A stretch of DNA of 64,000 bases, taken from Cryptomeria japonica. Lineage: Eukaryota; Streptophyta; Pinopsida; Cupressales; Cupressaceae. A program made the translations under genes and the position numbers. The stretch's first letter is position 1. Each line of letters opens with the position of its first letter. This document shows, piece after piece, positions 57,373-64,000 of the stretch. Location: NCBI RefSeq assembly GCF_030272615.1, contig NC_081408.1, forward strand, positions 409,326,889-409,390,888. Direction: 5' to 3'. The notes beneath the pieces are model-generated. The model did no database searches, was not told where the DNA came from, and saw nothing but the letters and a program-made list of their open reading frames with translations.

Positions 57373-57560
57373 GTCTGTGTCTGATATAATAGCATCTGTG
57401 TTGTATAACCGCGTCTGTGAAGGGCAGAAACGCGTCTGTGTTTCTAGAATCAATAGTGCACTTTACAAACATCTCAGAAATGCATCTGTGTTAAACAGAA
57501 CCACGTCTGTGTCAAGAAATCACGTCTGTGCAGTATACAGGCGCGTCTGTGTTCAGAATT
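57373..57560 (+). repeat. Phased CGCGTCTGTG array, cluster B of element 2
   Basis: GTCTG or ATCTG starts at 57373, 57394, 57413, 57434, 57484, 57505, 57524 and 57545. Steps are 21, 19, 21, 50, 21, 19 and 21. The motif is that of cluster A, 1.4 kb away. Confidence 0.93.
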
Positions 57561-58051
57561 GAAAAAAAAAAAAACTTTTACAGTCCAGCAAACAAACACA
57601 ATTAGTTTCGGAATTCTTGAGCTTCCTAGGTCATTTCTCCAGGGTTCATTTAGCATTCAACCTGTCTTTGGGTCTCACAAAGTCCATCATTGCTTTACAC
57701 TTCACATTACATTCACATTTGTCTAAACTTGAGTCAAAAGGTCACTTGCTTGTCCTCATCATACTTTGTCAACACACTACATACAACAACACTTTGCTAA
57801 GTGGTCCCTCATCAAGGTCTATCACCTTTGGGTCTCATTTGGTCTTACTTAGAGTCAAGGTCAACTTACCTCATCAAGAGAAACTATCCTCTCTTTGGAA
57901 GTCACACCTACTCTACTACATACATACTTGGTCTTACACTTTGGACATTGCAAGTACACCTCAGATTCATTTACATTACATCCAACTCTTGGTCTTCCAT
58001 ACTTTTTCCCATTTTCATCTAGTCTAATACATCTTGGTCAATACCTAGTTC
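57561..58051 (+). other. Element 2 leader directly before gag
   Basis: A T/C-rich stretch of about 490 bases with phrases of the type TTTGGGTCTCAC, ACTTTGTCAACAC and CTTGGTCTTAC. Overlapping ORFs at 57617 and 57801 have no domain. It probably acts as untranslated leader. Confidence 0.35.
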
Positions 58052-60610
58052 ATGGTTGAAACCCGTCTTCAAAAATCTAGGAGAGAAACTAAAGATGCTC
58101 AAGAGTCTGCAAACATGAGTGTCTATGAGTATGACAATGATGTCTTTTTCAATACTGATCATAACACATTACCTGACATGGATGCCTATAGAAACATTCC
58201 AAATGTTGAGAACATGGACACTACAAACAACAATGATACACACAATGACAATATGGACAACTTCTCCATACATTCAACAGATGTGGAAGAATCCATTATG
58301 GACCCCCGTTTCAATCGATTGATTGAGGAAATAATCAGGAGAGATAGACAATACTTCTTACAAATTATGGCACAAAGTGGAGCCAAGATACCTCATGATT
58401 TTGACATGTCTCAAATAATGGAAAATCGACCTTCGCAACAAACTCACTCCAACATGGATCAAAGGAGACCTAATAGTGGAGGCAATAGAGGACCATATAT
58501 GGTGCCTGAATCACCATCATCTTTGTTTCAAAACCCAGAGGTCCCACATACACATGGTCACACATATGATACTCACCTTCGCAGACCATTATGGAAGTCT
58601 TATGCAGAAAGATATGCTCAATCACATACCAATGCTAAGGATCAACCACTAAAGCAATTGGATATTCAAAGGCATGCTCAAAATTTGGACACAAGGAAAC
58701 TCCATGTCGAATTTGGGGGTAACACATTAGAACATGACATGCCTGTAGAATATGGTATACATGGACAAAATAGATATGGCATTCCTCAACATGAATCTAT
58801 ACCAAGTGGTCCATATACGCAGCATCATTATAGACCTCCTCCATATGAACATGTGTATGATCAATATCATCCATATATGCAACATGCTCCTCCTCCAATT
58901 GGTGTCTCAAGCATGGGGTATGGTCCAAGAAGTCGATCTCCACCTAAGAGCAATTTGGAACAACAAATTAGGGACTTACAAAAGAAAATGGAAGACATAA
59001 ATACACCAAAGCCAACATACACAATGAGAGACATATGTCCTTATCCACTTGACAAGAGCATTCCAATGCCTCCTTTTCCTACACACTTTGTGATGCCTAA
59101 ATTTGATAAGTATAGAGGAAAAGGGGATCCTAAGGCACACATAAGATAGTTTTTCACAGCTTGCATTGAGGTAGCAGCAGAAGAGACATATTTGATGAGA
59201 TTATTCCCACAAATCTTAGGCGATCAAGCTATGGAATGGTTTTCCCAACTTCCACCTGGAACTAAGTCATGGGGTGACTTAGAAGAGGCATTTATTCAAC
59301 ATTTCTCCTACAATATAGAGACAGACATATCAGTCACTACTTTGTGCAACACCAATCAAAGGGATGGAGAATCTTTTTCATCATTTTTACAAAGATGGAG
59401 AAATCTAGCCAGCAGATGCTCTTGTGAAATTCCACAAAAACAAATGGTAGAGATGTTCACACAAAATGTTAATAAAGACATTGGATATGATCTAAGGAAA
59501 GCTTGTTTGTCCACCTTTAGAGACGTCATTGAAAAAGGCTTAGCGACAGAGAAGGTCCTAATTAAACAAGGAGTCATTAAGATATTCAAGGAAAACAAAG
59601 ATGACTTTAAAGGAAAGGACAAGCCAAGATTTTGGAATAAAAACAAGAACACAGTCAATGATGGTGATGTTGATGCCAACACAGTGCGACCCAAATTCAT
59701 TTTTTCCGGATCAAGCCCTACAAACAATCAACTGAATACTCAAACAACTTCTCGATCACGAAGGAAGTACACTCCATTGGGAGAACCACTTGAGTCAGTT
59801 TCCAAGAAGCTAGTGGCAAACAAGGTAATCACAATTCTAGATTTTCCTCCATATGAGCCAAAGGTCAAACCAAATTGGTGGAATGATGATGAATATTGTG
59901 AATTTCATAAGAGCAAGGGCCATAAGATAGGAAATTGTCATCGACTGAAAAACATCATACAAGATCTTATTGATAGAGGTGACATTGAGATTGAGGGACA
60001 CTCATCTAATCAAGAACATGAGATGTTTAAGGAACCATTCCCAAAACATGACAAGGGAAAAGATAAAGCCACAGATGACCAAACCAACTATACCAAAACA
60101 ACCTATAATTATGATTCAACTATCAATCACATTTCGATGGACAATTACATCTCTACCATTATCATCAAGGACAAAAACCCTGAGAATTCTACCCGGAGAC
60201 CCAATATTGTCCTAAAAGGTGTTGGATCTTCTTCTGAACCTACCTCTGAATGTCATGTTACAACCCGTCGAGGTAAATTCACTTTGCAAGGTGCTCCAAC
60301 CAAAAACACCCCTTCTTCATCAACCAAGCCTGAGTACAACCTTGTAGAACAGTTAGGGAAGACACCCGCGCTCATCTCCATCCTTGAGCTCTTACGCATA
60401 TCCCCCTCACATAAGGCTATTCTTAACAAAATCTTGAGAGACACTGTCATTCCTACTGATCTGAACGTGGACCAGTTTCAAGCCATGGTGGGATACCTTT
60501 CTGTTCCACATTCCCTTACATTCACAGAAGCCGATGATGCCTCCGTAAGTCAGCCACATAATGCACCACTACACATTGAAGCCTTCATACGCAAACATCA
60601 AATAAAATGA
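58052..60610 (+). pseudogene. gag: gag of element 2, open except for one internal stop
   Basis: ATG at 58052 opens MVETRLQKSRRETKDAQESA. The single frame has an acidic Asn/Asp-rich N-terminus, a His/Tyr/Pro-rich stretch (58500-58920), a coiled coil (SNLEQQIRDLQKKMEDI), the ICPYPLDKS box, the retrotransposon gag core (59150-59570: MRLFPQILGDQAMEWFSQLP, then HFSYNIE), a basic linker and a zinc knuckle YCEFHKSKGHKIGNC (59897-59938). The C-terminal block has YNLVEQLGKTPALI. A TAG at 59147-59149 and a TGA at 60608-60610, which is followed in frame by the protease, are the only interruptions. There are no frameshifts. Both stops fit a single C-to-T change. In element 1 the same layout is more decayed, so element 2 is younger, as nesting requires. 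Confidence 0.9.
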
Positions 60611-63600
60611 GTCCTGATAGATGGAGGAGCTGGTCTAAACATTTGTACATTGAGCACAATTAAACAATTGGGATATTCTGATAAAGTTGTGAATTCTACA
60701 AACAAAATCACCATCAAAGCATATGATGATGAAGAGCGTTCATCCAAGGGCACAGTCACCTTACCTCTCAGAGTTGGGCCAGTTATGAAGGATGTGGTTT
60801 GTCAAGTCCTAGACCTAGATCTCACATACAACATATTGCTAGGACGTCCTTGGATCCATGAAATGAGGGTAGTCCCATCTACATATCACCAATGCATTAA
60901 ATTTCCTCACAATGGAGTGGAGGTAACGGTTAATGGTGATCCTAATCCATTCATATACTGCAATAACCTGACATCAAAAACTGAGACCATCATTCCCAGT
61001 AATCACGAAGCTGTTCCTTCTTCAGCATACATTGATCCTGAGTCATTAAAACCTTCAACATCAAAACAAGGTGAGCTTAAAGGCAAATTTCAAGACAAGG
61101 GCATGGGGGAATACACTTTAAATCAGACCATGTACTTACAACAAGTCATGAGTTCACCTAAAGAATATGGAAGACCACATCCTAACAAGAAAGTATCCAT
61201 CATTATACTCAAATGGGACCCTACTACCTTTCAAAGATGGGGCAAACTGGAAGAGGAAGACTTATACAAAATGCTTTACAAAGACATTGAAGATGATACA
61301 CAAGATCACACCAGTCTACCATGTGAGAAATATGGCAAAGTTTTCAAGATCCTACAAAAATTTGGGTATGATGGAAAAAGCCCTCTTGGGTTACGAAAGG
61401 AAGGCATCATTGAACCTTTACAACCTGAATTGACTTTCAAAAATGAATGCTCGAAGGGACTTGGTTTCCTGACTTCCAAGGTCCACACTCAAAGGATAGA
61501 AGAAGCCTTACAAATCAAAGCTTCCAAAATTCAACAAGAGGATTGCTATTCCACAGACTCCAACGAATGGGAATGGGGTTCAGACAAATCCTCTTGTGAC
61601 TACAAGCTCACCGAGACATTCAGAGGGCCAGATGAACCCACAAAAGAGGAGGAATTTTATAAAAGATTCAAGGTTGGTCAAGAAACAACCCATGAGGATT
61701 CCACACAGTCCTTGTCTCAAGGTCCTAAGTTGAAATCACATAGGATGAGAACACCTATCCCAGAATGCGCTACTAGTGATGATAATTTGGATTCGTTCAC
61801 GATCGAGACTGATGAGGAGAGTGTCATCGATGACCTCAATAATTACCTTGACATACCCGAATATAACTGCATCTTCACTCTTAGCCCCGCTAGCTTCGAA
61901 GACATTAAAGGCCTCCCCCTTGTTCACCACCAACTCATTGACTGGGATCATGAAGGACCTGCACAGTTTGACACATTCCAAAATGATGAAGTTTTTATTG
62001 ACTATCTTGGCATACGAGATGATCTCCCCCATGGGGACCATAAAGTGGGATACACTATAGAACTTAATAGCGTGGCATATTTTGGTGAGGGCGTCGGACC
62101 TTCCAGTCGCAAAAATGTGAAAATAAGAACAAACCAAGCATCTTATGGTGAAAACCACACTATGGCGTTGTCTGACCCCAAAAAAGTAAAAAGAAAGGAC
62201 GTATCTGAGGGCGAAAACCTCTCTGAGACACCCGAAGATGGAAGGCTTGACATTCTCCCAGCATCATATGAGGAAAAGTCATCCATGTTGGTAGAGGAGA
62301 CTATCAAAACAAACATTGGTACAGAAGAGGTTCCACACAACATATTCCTGGCTCAATCGTCGACGGAGTCAGAAAGGTCAAAATTCATAAGTTTCTTCAA
62401 AGAATGACAAATCAACTTTGCCTGGTCATACGCTGATATGCCTGGATTAGATCCAGATTTGGTAATGCATCATTTGACAGTTAAACCGGGGGCAAAACCA
62501 GTAAAACAGAAATTAAGAAAGATGCATCCACAAGTCGCATTATTGGTCAAAGCAGAGCTGGAGAAATTACTAGATGTCAGATTCATACGCCCAATTGATT
62601 ATCCTGAATGGATCTCCAACTTAGTACCTGTTAGTAAACTAGATCGCAGCATCAGAATATGCACAGATTTCAGAGACATCAACAAAGCTTGTCCAAAGGA
62701 TGACTTCCCATTACCAAATATTGACTTGATTGTCTATCTCATAGCAGGTCATGAAATGTTATCATTGATGGATGGATTCTCTAGTTATAATCAAATAAAG
62801 ATCGTGCCTAAGGATCAACACAAAACATCATTCACTTGTCCTTGGGGAACTTTCTGCTGGAATGTCATGCCCTTCAGGCTAAAAAATGTAGGTGCTACAT
62901 ATCAAAGAGCCATGACTACTATCTTTCATGATCTCATGCACGTAACTATGGAAGATTATGTTGACGACCTCTTGGGCAAATCAATAGACAGAAATACACA
63001 TTTGGACATACTTTCAGTCATCTTTGATCGGTTGGAAAAATACAAAGTAAGATTAAACCCCAAGAAATGTGTCTTTGGAGTAACCTCCGGGAAGCTCCTA
63101 GGATTCATTGTATCCAAAAGAGGAATCGAAGTTGATCCAGCAAAAGTCAAGGCCATCCTAGAGATGCAACCACCAAGAAATATCAGTCAACTTCGGTCTT
63201 TACAAGGGAGACTCCAGTCCATATGAAGATTCATAGCGTAACTTGCAGATAAGTGTAATCCTTTTCAGCACCTGCTACATAAAAACATCAAATTCAAATG
63301 GGATGATAACTGTCAACAGGCTTTCCAGACACTCAAAGATTATCTTCTGAATCCGCCAATTCTAATGCCACCAGTTCCAGATCAGCCGCTATTACTATAC
63401 ATATCAGCTACTCCAACAGCACTGGGGGCACTCTTAGCACAACAAATTGCTGAGGGCAAGGAAAAAGTAGTATACTATATCAATCAAACATTGGTGGGAT
63501 ATGAGCTAAACTACACACCAATTGAGCGTGCATGTCTCGCCGTGGTCTTTGCTTCACAGAAATTACGACATTACGTGCTCACTCATAAGACTAAGTTGGT

Positions 63601-64000
63601 TGCAAGAATCGATCCATTGAAATACCTTCTCAATAAAGCAACACTTACTGGGGGACTAGCCAAATGGGTAATGATCCTGAGTGAATTCGACATCGAGTAT
63701 GTGGACAGAAAAGCAATAAAAGGACAAGCCATCGCAGATCAATTAGCAGATGCCCCCATGATAGATGATGTTCCTCTAAGTTCAGAATTTCCAGATGAAT
63801 CCATTTTAACAATGTCACATGCAAAGCCATGGCAACTGTACTTTGATGGCTCATACACACAGCATGGGGCAGGAGCTGGCATCCTCTTTATAACTCCTCA
63901 AGGGGATTCTATACCAAAGTCATACCGCTTATCATTTCCTTGCACTAACAATATAGCGGAATATGAGGCATTAACAACTGGATTACGGATTGCAGTTTAA
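60611..64000 (+). pseudogene. pol: pol of element 2: protease, G-patch, RT, RNase H, second RNase H (cut by window end)
   Basis: The same frame as gag continues: aspartic protease VLIDGGAGLNICTL (catalytic Asp at 60620) to DLTYNILLGRPWIHEM; a linker with a G-patch-like FGYDGKSPLGLRKEGIIEPL (about 61361-61425); an acidic stretch; and RT with RICTDFRDINKACPKDDFPL and YVDD at 62957-62968. RNase H follows (63365-63750), where the usual first catalytic Asp is missing (LLLYISATPTALGALL). A second, archaeal-type RNase H begins WQLYFDGSYTQHGAGAGIL (Asp at 63845) and NNIAEYEAL, as is known for the Tat lineage. Stops are TGA 62405, TGA 63224 and TAA 63998 (window end), all explicable as C-to-T. Integrase and the 3' LTR would lie beyond 64000. 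Confidence 0.92.

Overview
The window looks like a gene-poor, AT-rich stretch of a large land-plant nuclear genome, most likely a gymnosperm or another repeat-bloated lineage. That is inferred from nested Tat-like Ty3/gypsy elements, iMet-primed LTR elements, a MULE-type transposase with spliceosomal introns, and the absence of any intact host gene. Species cannot be fixed from the sequence. No rRNA, tRNA or CRISPR feature was seen.

Layout. 0.04-2.1 kb (minus): a broken ORF of an unrecognised repeat family, followed by a 1.3 kb stretch full of an ATCGGGATAAC-type motif. 3.85-7.9 kb (plus): a decayed MULE transposase whose introns can still be placed to the base. 8.34-9.33 kb: an array of about eleven short palindromes. 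9.98-15.4 kb (minus): exons of one or more genes running toward the transposase: a coiled-coil protein, a DUF8039-like exon, Lys-rich repeats, and a three-exon gene with an 18-residue repeat. Two convergent genes with a palindromic region between them recall the MuDR layout. 15.4-21 kb: noncoding DNA carrying a dispersed TATTCTGGCTCCAAAA motif and an LTR remnant. 21-30.4 kb: AT-rich DNA with LTR fragments, a decayed gag and several tandem repeats.

30.4-42 kb holds a decayed gypsy-like element (element 3): a leader with phased repeats, gag-like fragments and a G-patch remnant. 43.0-54.9 kb is element 1: 5' LTR, primer-binding site, long leader, gag, protease, G-patch and reverse transcriptase. 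Its leader is interrupted by a short reverse-oriented LTR element (45.4-47.7 kb). Its RT is cut by element 2 (54.9 kb to the window end), which carries LTR, primer site, leader, gag, protease, G-patch, RT, a degenerate RNase H and a second archaeal-type RNase H.

Most unusual observation: the leaders of all three gypsy elements carry two clusters of a short motif repeated every 21 bp (19-21 bp in element 2). Spacing and position are shared, but the motif sequence is different in each element. Many of the disabling stops in the window fit C-to-T changes (CGA to TGA, CAG to TAG), as expected of heavily methylated, silenced transposons.
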